Of a stretch of 51,540 nucleotides of DNA, positions 8,762 through 16,893 are shown piece after piece. The first letter of the stretch is position 1. The number at the start of each line of letters is the position of its first letter. Position numbers and translations under genes: made by a program. The notes beneath the pieces were generated by a model, which was given only the letters and a program-made list of their open reading frames with translations, was not told where the DNA came from and ran no database searches. This DNA is from Rhodocyclaceae bacterium UBA1310 (GTDB taxonomy: Bacteria; Pseudomonadota; Gammaproteobacteria; Burkholderiales; Rhodocyclaceae). Location: the NCBI GenBank assembly GCA_002307175.1, contig DBTS01000069.1, positions 77,632 through 129,171 on the forward strand, in the 5' to 3' direction.

Positions 8762-8779
8762 GCATGGCTTCGCTCCGGC

Positions 8780-8855
8780 GGGTCGTTAGCTCAGTTGGTA
8801 GAGCAGCGGACTTTTAATCCGTTGGTCGCGAGTTCGAATCTCGCACGGCCTACCA
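8780..8855 (+). tRNA. tRNA-Lys (anticodon UUU)
   Basis: This is a 76-base cloverleaf with encoded CCA. The acceptor GGGTCGT pairs with ACGGCCT (one G-U at the end). The D arm contains AGCTCAGTTGGTAGAGC, the anticodon loop is CTTTTAA with anticodon TTT, and the T arm contains GAGTTCGAATCTC. It reads AAA and AAG lysine codons. Confidence 0.97.
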
Positions 8856-8885
8856 CCCATCAAGGGGAAGGCGAAACCGGTTTTC

Positions 8886-8961
<76 letters not shown>

Positions 8962-8970
8962 ACAAGAAAA

Positions 8971-8998
8971 GCCCAGTCCATGTGACTGGGCTTTTTTT
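8971..8998 (+). terminator. Intrinsic terminator after the tRNA-Lys pair
   Basis: GCCCAGTC and GACTGGGC form a perfect 8-bp stem around a 5-base loop (8971-8991), followed by seven T. It starts 10 bases after the second tRNA. Confidence 0.92.
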
Positions 8999-9306
8999 CG
9001 TCGAGAGATTCCTTTCTTCCCGTTTTATCCTGCCTTCAATAGCCTCGCTCTCACACCTTTTCTCTATTTTTGTTGTTTTCTGTAAAAATCCGTTAATCGG
9101 CTGGCTGGCGGCTTTCGGTCAAGTGGTTCTCACTGCAAGTCAGTACTTCAATTACGCTTCCCCTCCATCACGAGCACATCGTGGGGTCTTGTCGATCAAC
9201 CGGCCCGTTCCGGCATCAGCGTGGCAAGGCCAGATTTCCCTCAGCGCTGGTTGTGTCAGTCCCTCAACAAAGCCTGTTTCATATCGTGGATTGCTGGAGT
9301 CAAGAC
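8999..9306 (+). other. Intergenic stretch before the Ser-rich lipoprotein gene
   Basis: About 300 bases hold no recognisable RNA or motif-bearing protein. Reading frames that run through here join the lipoprotein gene upstream of its signal peptide and look like chance extensions. The promoter of the lipoprotein gene is presumably here, but no clear boxes are seen. Confidence 0.35.
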
Positions 9307-10041
9307 GTGAAGCTGTTCTATTCGAAGATCGCCGTGTGTTGTGTTGTCGTAAGCATTTTGGCCGCCTGTGGTGGCGGAGGGGGCGGCGGAAGTGATTCTG
9401 CGAGCAATGCGGGCGGTACCGGCGCGGGGGCGGGTAGTTCCAGCTCCAGTTCAAGTTCAAGCAGCAGCACAGCAGCCACGCCATCTGCGCTGACGATCAA
9501 GTCCGTGACGGGCGCCACCATCCAGGCCAATGCGCACTATGCCGCAGCCTCCGGCAGTGTAGTCAGCATCACATGCAGTACCGATTGTGTGGTTTCCAAT
9601 ATCTCGGCGACCAATGCCAGTTTTGGCAGCGCCACAATTGCCAGTAATCAATGGTCTGCTGTGCTGAGCGTCGATGGAGACCAAAACAGCTCTGGCCAGA
9701 TTGTCTTTACTTTCGCGGACGGCAGCGGCAACAAGGCACAGGTAACGGTTGATCTGAGCAAGCCCGTTTCCATCCCCGTTACGATCAACGGAAGCGTTGC
9801 GCAGATGGATGGCAACGGGGAATACACGATTCATAACGGCGATAGAGTCACCATTACCGCCATCATCGGTAGCACGAAGCTGTCAACCACGGCGCCTGAC
9901 GGTAGCGCGGTCAAGGTGGGTCTGAGCATCCACGAAATTTCGGCATCCAAATTTGATGTGACATTCGCGTCCGGGGTGACGGCCGGAAACCTCACGACGT
10001 TGGAAACCGCTCTCGGAGTCTTCAAATTCAGGCATGCCTGA
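9307..10041 (+). CDS. Putative lipoprotein with Gly- and Ser-rich linker
   Basis: This is a 244-residue predicted lipoprotein of unknown function. The start is GTG at 9307 with GGAG 8 bases upstream, giving MKLFYSKIAV and a hydrophobic stretch ending in the lipobox LAAC. The cysteine is followed by seven glycines, a Gly/Ala segment and a run of eleven serines encoded by mixed Ser codons. This long flexible tether would hold the remaining globular part away from the membrane. That part is rich in Thr, Val and Ser and resembles beta-sandwich surface proteins, with one CSTDC pair that may form a disulphide. No catalytic motif is visible. It appears to be a single-gene unit closed by a hairpin at 10108. 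Confidence 0.8.
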   Translation: MKLFYSKIAVCCVVVSILAACGGGGGGGSDSASNAGGTGAGAGSSSSSSSSSSSTAATPSALTIKSVTGATIQANAHYAAASGSVVSITCSTDCVVSNISATNASFGSATIASNQWSAVLSVDGDQNSSGQIVFTFADGSGNKAQVTVDLSKPVSIPVTINGSVAQMDGNGEYTIHNGDRVTITAIIGSTKLSTTAPDGSAVKVGLSIHEISASKFDVTFASGVTAGNLTTLETALGVFKFRHA

Positions 10042-10107
10042 GAGGCTGCGGATAGCTTTGGCTCGCGCGGTAGCCAAGCAATAGGCATATGGCATTTTAA
10101 GGACATT

Positions 10108-10133
10108 CAGGGCAAGCCCTAGGGTTTGCCCTG
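10108..10133 (+). terminator. Palindromic hairpin after the lipoprotein gene
   Basis: The arms CAGGGCAAGCCCT and AGGGTTTGCCCTG match at 12 of 13 positions, centred about 80 bases after the lipoprotein stop. The following bases (GATTTATTTC) are only moderately T-rich, so termination is likely but not certain. Confidence 0.5.
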
Positions 10134-10195
10134 GATTTATTTCAGAATTGCAGCTCCCTGGATGCCCCTGAAAAACCTCTGTCTATGCCCAGAGG

Positions 10196-10549
10196 GTAGG
10201 TCGGAAAAGCCACAGGCGCCTTCCGTGGCAATTGGGTGATGTCGCATGAACCAGTGTCGGTGCTGAATTGTACGGTGCTACAACACGCGGAAGGTGCAAT
10301 TCGCTCTCGCTCATTGTTCGCTTCGCTAGCCGAAAGAAGTCTGACCGCCCCCGTACCGAAAGTATTGGAATGCCACGCCGGCATGTCGTATGGCGCAGCG
10401 AAGTGCAATTGCGCTGATCAAGCCTCTGCCCGGAGGGCTCAAACACTTGCTGTAGCCTTGCGGCAAATGCCGGTAACGAACGTCCGCGCAACATGGTTTT
10501 TCCACATCGTTCGTGCTGGGGCGATAAGCGAAAGCGCACGAGTGACCAC
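10196..10549. repeat. Mosaic of short dispersed palindromic repeats, copy A
   Basis: This non-coding stretch carries four modules that recur, diverged and reordered, at 12249-12599. Module 1 is at 10196-10225 (GTAGGTCGGAAAAGCC...CTTCCG). Module 2 is at 10284-10316 and includes CACGCGGAAGGTGCAATTCG. Module 3 is at 10390-10440 and is inverted relative to copy B. Module 4 is at 10495-10549 (TTTTTCCACATCGTTCG...). Frames through it look like chance openings. It fills the 690-base gap before the SPFH gene. Confidence 0.65.
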
Positions 10550-10734
10550 TACCAAACTTCGATGCATCCGGTTTTTGGGAAGCGGTGTACGATCGTTCGC
10601 GAGAAAGCGTGAGCCAGTGTGTCTGCAGAGGGGAACATGTTCTGGCAGATTTTCTACCAGTGCTTTGGCGCACGACCGACGTTTTTGCCCGATAATATTT
10701 ATCAAAAATTCATGGGCTACATTCGGAGTGCGGC

Positions 10735-12048
10735 ATGGCGATCATTGATTTTGTGAAGTGGAATGCAAACCCCAGCATCCTGGCCTGGAAATTCCCGTCC
10801 GAAGAGCTGTCCACGTGGACCCAGCTGATCGTCAATGAAACGCAGGAAGCCTACCTCGTCAAAGGGGGCGTCTACCAGGGGCCTTTCGGCCCCGGCCGTT
10901 ACGTGCTGTCGACTGAAAACATCCCCGTGATCCGCGAGCTGATGGGGATTCCCTTCGGCGGCTCCTCTCCCTTTACTGCCGAGGTCTGGTTCGTCAATCG
11001 CGTGACCAATCTCGCCGTGCGCTGGGGAACCAATGACCCGATCCAGCTGGAAGACCCCAAATACAAGCTGATGGTGTCGGTGAGGGCATTTGGGCAATAT
11101 GGCATCCGGATTGTCGAGCCGAAAAAATTCCTGCTCAAGCTTGTCGGAACCTTACCGGCATTCGACGTTGTGTCGCTGGCCACTTACTTTAATGGTGTGT
11201 TTCAGACGCGCATCGTCACCATCATATCGGCTGCCATCCTCAAGAGCGGGCAGTCCGTGCTTGAAGTGGCTCCTCTGCTCGAAACGCTTTCAGACAAACT
11301 CAAGACTGAACTGGCCCCGGAGATGGCCGAGTACGGTGTCGAGCTGGTGCAGTTCAACATCCATTCCATCAACGTGCCGGAGACTGATCCGGCTGTTAAA
11401 ACGCTCAAGGCCGCACTGGCACAGCGTGCCGAAATGAACCTGCTGGGCGTCAACTACCAGCAGCAGCGTGCATTCGATGTTCTCCAGGTTGCAGCAGGCA
11501 ATGAAGGCGTAGCAGGGAGTGTGATGGGTGCCGGGATGGGCGCGGGAATGGGAGCAGGGATGGGCCTTGGGCTGGGCGGCGCCATGGGCAACTCAGTGGC
11601 TGGCGCGCTTGGACAACTGCTGCCGCAGAACCAGATTGCGCCCGCAACCGATCAACACATCTGCCCGAAATGCCATGCTCCAAACAGTGCAGGCACCAAG
11701 TTTTGTGGCGCATGCGGCGGCGAATTGCCAGAGATTCAGAATGCGCAGGCGCTCGCCTGCGATAAATGCAGCGCGGCGATTCCCAAAGGATCAAAGTTTT
11801 GCCCCGCATGCGGCGACCCGGTGCATGCCTGCTCCCAATGTGGGGAAGATAATAATTCCGGCACCTTGCTCTGCCGCAAGTGCGGCGCCCCGTTCCCGGT
11901 GGCATGCCCGCATTGCCAGGCCCAGATTCCGGCAACCGCGAAATTCTGCCCCGAATGCGGAGAAAAAATTGCCGCAGGCTGCAGAAAATGCAGCGCAGAG
12001 ATTGTGCTGGGCGCGAAGTTCTGCTCGGTTTGTGGGGAGGCGCAGTAA
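10735..12048 (+). CDS. SPFH-domain protein with five C-terminal zinc ribbons (YdjI-like)
   Basis: This 437-residue protein belongs to the SPFH/Band-7 class. It resembles the bacterial SPFH-zinc-ribbon proteins related to Bacillus YdjI, which act with membrane-stress proteins. The N-terminal part (about 1-260) carries the SPFH fold, including LVKGGVYQGPFGPGRYVLST and the helix TDPAVKTLKAALAQRAE. A Gly/Met/Ala linker (GMGAGMGAGMG, about 263-285) follows. From residue 310 there are five paired CxxC ribbons, i.e. ten CxxC motifs: CPKC/CGAC, CDKC/CPAC, CSQC/CRKC, CPHC/CPEC and CRKC/CSVC. GGAG lies 7 bases before the ATG. No PspA-like partner is adjacent, and the gene stands alone between two repeat-filled gaps. 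Five ribbons seems many for this family. Confidence 0.88.
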   Translation: MAIIDFVKWNANPSILAWKFPSEELSTWTQLIVNETQEAYLVKGGVYQGPFGPGRYVLSTENIPVIRELMGIPFGGSSPFTAEVWFVNRVTNLAVRWGTNDPIQLEDPKYKLMVSVRAFGQYGIRIVEPKKFLLKLVGTLPAFDVVSLATYFNGVFQTRIVTIISAAILKSGQSVLEVAPLLETLSDKLKTELAPEMAEYGVELVQFNIHSINVPETDPAVKTLKAALAQRAEMNLLGVNYQQQRAFDVLQVAAGNEGVAGSVMGAGMGAGMGAGMGLGLGGAMGNSVAGALGQLLPQNQIAPATDQHICPKCHAPNSAGTKFCGACGGELPEIQNAQALACDKCSAAIPKGSKFCPACGDPVHACSQCGEDNNSGTLLCRKCGAPFPVACPHCQAQIPATAKFCPECGEKIAAGCRKCSAEIVLGAKFCSVCGEAQ

Positions 12049-12248
12049 AACCCCTGCCGGCAGGTGCGGCGGACGCTATCCACAAGGGTGACAAGCTCCT
12101 CAGGGGATTTCCACTAGAATGCCATGGCGCTGTTCTCAATAGCGGCTGCGCAGTCGTCATCGGCGTTTAAACGCCACTCAAAACTCCTTGTAATTCAGGT
12201 TCATCCGACTTTAGTGCGGGTTAATGTTTGGCATGCCGATCCTGGCTT

Positions 12249-12599
12249 TCGCCCTTCGGGCGGAGGCTTGAGCGGCGCAATTGAGCTACGCTCCATTGTT
12301 CCCTGTCGGCGCCCTACGCAAACTGGCACGGTAGACCAGTGGCGTAGATACCGTCTCTATTGTCAAGGCCAGGAAACTTCCGAATTGACTTGTGCAACGT
12401 AAAACCACGCGGAAGGTGCAATTCGCTGCGCTCATTGACACCCTACGAAAATCGCGGCGCGAAGGCGTATCAACGGCGTAGGTTGGGAAAGCCGCAGGCG
12501 TCTCCCAACGCCTTGTTACGCCGCATCGCACCCTTTCACGCGTGGGTTTTCCACTTCGTTCGCTGCGGTGTGATACGCGAGAGCGTAACTTGCCCACAC
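12249..12599. repeat. Mosaic of short dispersed palindromic repeats, copy B
   Basis: This is the counterpart of the repeats at 10196-10549, with module order changed. Module 3 is at 12249-12298 (GCCCTTCGGGCGGAGGCTTG, opposite orientation to copy A). Module 2 is at 12406-12437, module 1 at 12478-12508 (GTAGGTTGGGAAAGCC...TCTCCCAA, a hairpin) and module 4 at 12544-12599. The stretch is non-coding and fills the 750-base gap between the SPFH gene and the EamA gene. Confidence 0.65.
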
Positions 12600-12801
12600 G
12601 AAAGTCTGAAGAACCGTAATTCAGTACATTCCAGGTTCGGACTGCCCTTTTTCACGGCTTGTGCTGTACCGCGATCCGGTTCACGCTCTGAGATCAGCGC
12701 CACAATGCCTGCTTCAGAGCTGATCCTGAGAGAATGTAAATGCTTTTGTCACGAGTACCGGTATTTTGGCACAATGCTGGTTTCCCCTAGGTAAAGCTTT
12801 A

Positions 12802-13659
12802 ATGATCTTCGTGCTGCTTGCCGCCACCTGTAGCGTGCTGGTCTCCGTGCTGCTCAAGCTTGCGCGCCGGTATGAGGTCGATGTACCCCAGGCCATCACC
12901 TGGAATTACTTCGCGGCCTCCATCCTGTGCTGGTTTCTGCTGAATCCCCAGCTCGCAAGCCTGCCGCAGCCTGGTGCTCAGTGGATAGTGTTGCTTGGCC
13001 TTGCAGTGGCTTTGCCTACGCTGTTTCTGGTGCTGGCTGCAAGCGTGAGGCGCGCCGGTATCGTGCTTACCGACATCGCCCAGCGCATGTCACTGCTGCT
13101 GTCCCTGATGGCAGCGTTTCTGTTTTTTGGCGAGAGCGCCAGCACACAAAAAATTATTGGGCTGATACTCGGTCTGATCGCTGTGGCGGGCATTCTGATC
13201 CGCCCTGAACGCAGTGCGGCAGATCCGGGGGCACGCGCCTGGCCGGTGTTGCTCACTGTATGGGTCGGGCTGGCCCTGATCGATGTCATGCTCAAGTGCG
13301 TAGCCGCTGCGGGCACGCCTTTCGCTTCGTCACTGCAACTGAGTTTCTTGCTGGCTTTCGTTGGCATGCTGCTCTGGCAATGCCTTCGCATGCTCCGTCG
13401 CCAGACACGCCTGAATCTGCGCAACTGTGGTGCCGGCGTGCTGCTGGGCATACTCAATTTTGCCAACATCCTGTTCTACGTCAAAGCCCATAAGGCTTTA
13501 AGCACTCAGCCCGCTGTCGTGTTTGCAACGATGAATATCGGTGTGGTGGTGCTTGGATCGCTGGTTGGGGTGTTTGCTTTCGGGGAGCGATTGAGTCGTA
13601 TAAACTATGTAGCAATTGGGTTGGCAATTGGGGCGATTACGTTAATATCAAAAACTTAG
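12802..13659 (+). CDS. EamA/DMT-superfamily membrane transporter
   Basis: This 285-residue inner-membrane protein has about ten hydrophobic helices in two similar halves, as in the drug/metabolite transporter superfamily. The first half contains QRMSLLLSLMAAFLFFGES and the second TMNIGVVVLGSLVGVFAFGERLS, each resembling the end-of-repeat motif of EamA domains. The substrate is unknown. The ATG at 12802 is preferred over a frame start at 12766 because MIFVLLAATCSVLVSVLL makes a normal first helix; the ribosome site is weak. It is the last GC-rich gene before composition falls at the edge of the polysaccharide island, so it may be unrelated to the island. Confidence 0.85.
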   Translation: MIFVLLAATCSVLVSVLLKLARRYEVDVPQAITWNYFAASILCWFLLNPQLASLPQPGAQWIVLLGLAVALPTLFLVLAASVRRAGIVLTDIAQRMSLLLSLMAAFLFFGESASTQKIIGLILGLIAVAGILIRPERSAADPGARAWPVLLTVWVGLALIDVMLKCVAAAGTPFASSLQLSFLLAFVGMLLWQCLRMLRRQTRLNLRNCGAGVLLGILNFANILFYVKAHKALSTQPAVVFATMNIGVVVLGSLVGVFAFGERLSRINYVAIGLAIGAITLISKT

Positions 13660-13845
13660 AATTATATCGGCATTGTTGAGTGTTTGATGTTAGACACTTG
13701 TTGTAATGTTAAAATTATGATGGGATCATGAAATTTTAATTTAATGACGTTATTGGATAATAATATTATCTGTTTGTCTGAAATGAGCTTGGTTGGTTCG
13801 TATTACGAAGTTTGGCGATATTTTTGATTAAAAAGAGATGAGTAA

Positions 13846-14661
13846 ATGTTCTTTATTTTTGGCTCCCCCCGTTCAGGAACGACTATTTTAGCCCAGTGTT
13901 TGAGCGCTCATCCGGAAATTTATATTCCGGATGAGTCTGATTTTATCGTGCCTGTCACATTGATATGTGGTCGTGTGCATGATGCCAAAGTCGGTAGGAT
14001 GTTGGTAGAAGAGTTAATTTGTAATTCTGATAAATTCAAGCAGAGTATTGGTCGTCACCTTGAAAAAAAAGAAATAACGAAAATTGTTAATGGTGTATCC
14101 TATGACTCTGCATCGATTATCAGTGCACTCTATCAAGAAATGGCGAGAGCGGAAAATAAAAAAATTGGCGGAGATAAAACGCCGAATGATTTGCTGTATG
14201 CACGAAGTTTATTTGAATATAAAGCAATTGATGCGTCGTGCAAAATTGTTCATATTGTTCGGGATATTAGGGATCTAATGGTTTCCCTTAATGATACTGG
14301 GTGGGCTGATGATTTTGAGGATTACTTTCCAAGGATTTGGTCGTCTACAAATCTGTATTTAAATTGGGAGATGAAAAAACGGCCAGAGAATTATTTCTTG
14401 ATAAAATACGAAGATTTCGTTTTTTATCCTGAAAATCATTTGTACAAAATCTGTAAATTTCTAGGCGTTACCTATACGCAAGAAATGCTTTTGCCGGAAA
14501 ATCGGGATGAACGGTATAAGGGAGTTGCGCATCATAAAAACATATATAGGAATATAAATTCCGATAGCGTAGGCCAGTTTTCCAAGAAAATCTCTGATGC
14601 ATCGTTAAAAAAATACTTGGAACAAGCGTCAGAGGCGCTTGCAAAATTCAATTATTTATAA
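13846..14661 (+). CDS. PAPS-dependent sulfotransferase (carbohydrate type)
   Basis: This protein probably moves sulfate from PAPS to a sugar hydroxyl in the cytoplasm. The 271-residue protein starts with the 5'-phosphosulfate-binding loop FGSPRSGTTILAQCL and has the 3'-phosphate-binding motif HIVRDIRDLMVSLND in the middle. A late basic/aromatic region (ENRDERYKGVAHHKN) would be typical of the acceptor side. The ATG has GAGATGAG just upstream. The gene and its surroundings are much AT-richer than the EamA gene before it, suggesting horizontal origin. Two genes relevant to its job lie in the same island: cysC at 15504, which would make its PAPS donor, and a second sulfotransferase at 33888. Confidence 0.88.
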   Translation: MFFIFGSPRSGTTILAQCLSAHPEIYIPDESDFIVPVTLICGRVHDAKVGRMLVEELICNSDKFKQSIGRHLEKKEITKIVNGVSYDSASIISALYQEMARAENKKIGGDKTPNDLLYARSLFEYKAIDASCKIVHIVRDIRDLMVSLNDTGWADDFEDYFPRIWSSTNLYLNWEMKKRPENYFLIKYEDFVFYPENHLYKICKFLGVTYTQEMLLPENRDERYKGVAHHKNIYRNINSDSVGQFSKKISDASLKKYLEQASEALAKFNYL

Positions 14662-15503
14662 TAAATATTTTCTGCGGTGTTGGGTATGGACACCAACGTC
14701 AATATGGAGCTTCACTCTCTGGAATAGTGTCAGGCGATGTTGTCATTGTAGTGAGCTGGTCGGTAACGAGGCATCCGATGGTGATGTCTTTTTGGAAAGT
14801 TACTCGGCAATCAGGGGCTCCATACTTGAATGTCATCAAAACCTCTGCGCCTAACGTGTAAAAACTTCAATATATTCAATATTTTGTCATAAATACGAAG
14901 CTTCTCACATATTTTCAGTTTTTAGACAAACTTGCGCTGGCACAAAACATTCCACTGCAAGACATCATTAAAAACAATACCTTAATCGTCCTCTTCTATC
15001 CAATCCGAGTGCGGAAGCTCTGACTTGACAATGCGTGGTGAAGCGTGTTTTTGAAGAGGTGAAATGGCTAAAATTTATGTATTTTTACGCATGAATTTTC
15101 CTTATAATATTTGCTTTGAATTTTCTGTCGTGTAGATGTGTTGATTTTGACTGAATTTATTTGTTAATCAGCGACTTATGGCCGTGTCTGGTTGCAGGGT
15201 GACTACGAGCTGTGATGCCTGGTAGCGACGCCGTCTTTGGTGATGAAAGTCGATCTTGCCGCAGCAAAAGTAAGTATCAGGTGCGAGCGATTACGCACAT
15301 CAATGAGCGTCTGCAAGAGTTGGTGGCGTAAATGTCTGCCTGTATTTTTGCTGTTTTTTCGACGTACTGGATATCCATGTTTAGGCGTGTCGGTCAACGC
15401 TAGTTCGGGCATTGCGGTTTTTAAGTTGTCGTAGCAGAGAGGTTTGGCCGCTGATACTCGGGCGGGTACAGCTGTTTTTGTTGTTGCAATGAGGCAATAG
15501 AGC
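14662..15503. other. AT-rich gap without a recognisable gene
   Basis: About 840 bases lie between the sulfotransferase and cysC. Several short frames exist on both strands (for example 15237-15434), but none has a family motif plus a ribosome site. Composition changes within the gap: it is AT-rich to about 15180, then closer to the genome average. This suggests a recombination joint or the remains of a lost gene. A TATAAT at 15103-15108 could be a -10 box but lacks a good partner. Confidence 0.4.
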
Positions 15504-16061
15504 TTGGGAAAGTGCAAAGGTATCAAGAGGGCGGAGGAGGTGCCGTTTACTGTCTGGTTAACGGGCCTAAGTGGCGCTGGAAAATCAACGCTCGGGGGGG
15601 GGCTGGCCGAACATCTCAGGCTCGTGGGGCGCAGGGGTTTTCTTATGGATGGCGATGTTGTCCGTCTGGGTTTGTGTTCGGGTTTAGGATTTTCTCGAGA
15701 AGATCGGCGCGAGAACATTCGGCGGGTTGCTGAGGCAAGCAGATTGCTTAACGATGCCGGTGTCACGGTGATCGCAGCATTGATTTCGCCTTATGCGGCG
15801 GATAGGAAAATGGCTCGGGAAATTATTGGGCCAGATCGGTTTCATGAGGTCTATCTATCCTCTCCTCTTGCGGTTTGTGAAGCAAGAGATGTGAAAGGGC
15901 TGTATGCCAAAGCTAGGCGTGGAATGATTCCTGAGTTCACGGGGCTGAGCTCACCTTATGAACCGCCGGAAAACCCAAAGCTTGCTTTAGATACCTCGGT
16001 TTTAACAGAAGCGGAAGCCCTGTCTTTGCTCGTGCAGACATTCGGTGAATACCTGAGTTAA
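15504..16061 (+). CDS. cysC: Adenylylsulfate (APS) kinase
   Basis: CysC phosphorylates adenosine 5'-phosphosulfate at the 3' position to give PAPS, the sulfate donor of sulfotransferases. The 185-residue protein shows the P-loop GLSGAGKST, the DGD motif (LMDGDVVRLGL), the lid region GFSREDRRENIRRVAE, ISPYAADR and the CEARDVKGLYAKARRGMIPEFTG segment, all as in the family. It starts at a TTG (15504) with GAGG 9 bases upstream. A GTG at 15540 is possible but too close to its ribosome site. No sulfate adenylyltransferase is in the window. A related fold serves as cytidine-diphosphoramidate kinase in Campylobacter capsules, but the two sulfotransferases nearby favour true CysC activity. Confidence 0.88.
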   Translation: MGKCKGIKRAEEVPFTVWLTGLSGAGKSTLGGGLAEHLRLVGRRGFLMDGDVVRLGLCSGLGFSREDRRENIRRVAEASRLLNDAGVTVIAALISPYAADRKMAREIIGPDRFHEVYLSSPLAVCEARDVKGLYAKARRGMIPEFTGLSSPYEPPENPKLALDTSVLTEAEALSLLVQTFGEYLS

Positions 16062-16074
16062 TTGGTTCGGAAAA

Positions 16075-16893
16075 ATGATAAAGTTGTTTAATATGGTTTT
16101 GGGGGAGTATTCAAAATACGCCAGCCTTGCGAGCCTGGTGCTCACGATGGTCAAGCGTGATGTGGTCGGCCGCTATAAGGGTTCCTTCCTTGGGGTGTTG
16201 TGGTCGCTCTTCAATCCGCTCCTGATGTTATGTGTCTACACCTTTGCGTTTGGGTTCATTTTCAAATCCAGATGGTCGGGGTATGGGAATGATCCGTTCA
16301 GTTTTGCACTTGCCCTGTTCCCTGCCTTGTTGGTGTTCAACTATGTTTCCGATTGCGTAAATCGCGCGCCTACCCTGATTACAGGGAACCCGGCATATGT
16401 CAAAAAAGTCGTGTTTCCGCTGGCAGCTTTGCCGGTATCGATCTGCCTGTCTGGGCTGTTTCATTTTTTTGTTGGAATACTGGTCTGGATGCTTGCGTTT
16501 TTCGTGATAGAAGGATGGCCCCACCTCACGATTTTTTGGCTGGTTCCCATCGTTATGCCAATGCTGGCCTTTGCTTTTGGCGTCAGCTGTTTTCTCGCTT
16601 CTCTGGGCGTTTATTTCCGTGATGTGCAGCAGATCACGGGGGTAGTGACTTCTGCGCTGATTTTCCTCTCGCCGGTTTTTTATGCGATGGAATCCATTCC
16701 AGAAAGATTCAGGGGGCTCGTGGCCCTGAATCCGCTGACCGGGTTCATTGAGATGAGTCGTTCGGTGATGCTGTATGGGCAGCATCCGGCCTGGGGGGTA
16801 CTGCTGATTTCCTTTGTGGTTTCCGCAGTTGTGATGTTCCTCGGGTTTTCCTGGTTCCGTTTTTCTCGCAAGGGGTTTGCTGATGTCCTCTGA
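16075..16893 (+). CDS. wzm: ABC-2 type polysaccharide exporter, permease subunit
   Basis: Wzm forms the membrane channel that, with Wzt, exports a finished undecaprenyl-linked polysaccharide across the inner membrane. The 272-residue protein has about six membrane helices. It carries the family N-terminal motif VKRDVVGRYKGSFLGVLWSLFNPLLML, an amphipathic interface helix followed by the first helix, and the late LSPVFYAMESIPERFRGLVALNPLTGFIEMSR region. It begins 13 bases after cysC and its last 11 bases overlap wzt, indicating translational coupling. Presence of Wzm/Wzt means the island's main glycan is made by the ABC-dependent route, so the Wzx at 499 is not its exporter. Confidence 0.95.
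   Translation: MIKLFNMVLGEYSKYASLASLVLTMVKRDVVGRYKGSFLGVLWSLFNPLLMLCVYTFAFGFIFKSRWSGYGNDPFSFALALFPALLVFNYVSDCVNRAPTLITGNPAYVKKVVFPLAALPVSICLSGLFHFFVGILVWMLAFFVIEGWPHLTIFWLVPIVMPMLAFAFGVSCFLASLGVYFRDVQQITGVVTSALIFLSPVFYAMESIPERFRGLVALNPLTGFIEMSRSVMLYGQHPAWGVLLISFVVSAVVMFLGFSWFRFSRKGFADVL

Noticed and set aside
10196..12599. CRISPR array or ordinary insertion sequence as explanation of the repeats around the SPFH gene
   Set aside because: Spacing is irregular, module order and orientation differ, and no transposase or cas gene or target-site duplication is visible.
15237..15434. A 65-codon frame in the gap before cysC
   Set aside because: No ribosome site, no recognisable motif and basic/cysteine-rich random composition.
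15504..16061. Reading cysC as a cytidine-diphosphoramidate kinase of a Campylobacter-type phosphoramidate pathway
   Set aside because: The glutamine kinase and amidohydrolase genes of that pathway are absent, while two sulfotransferases are present. It stays only as a minor alternative.
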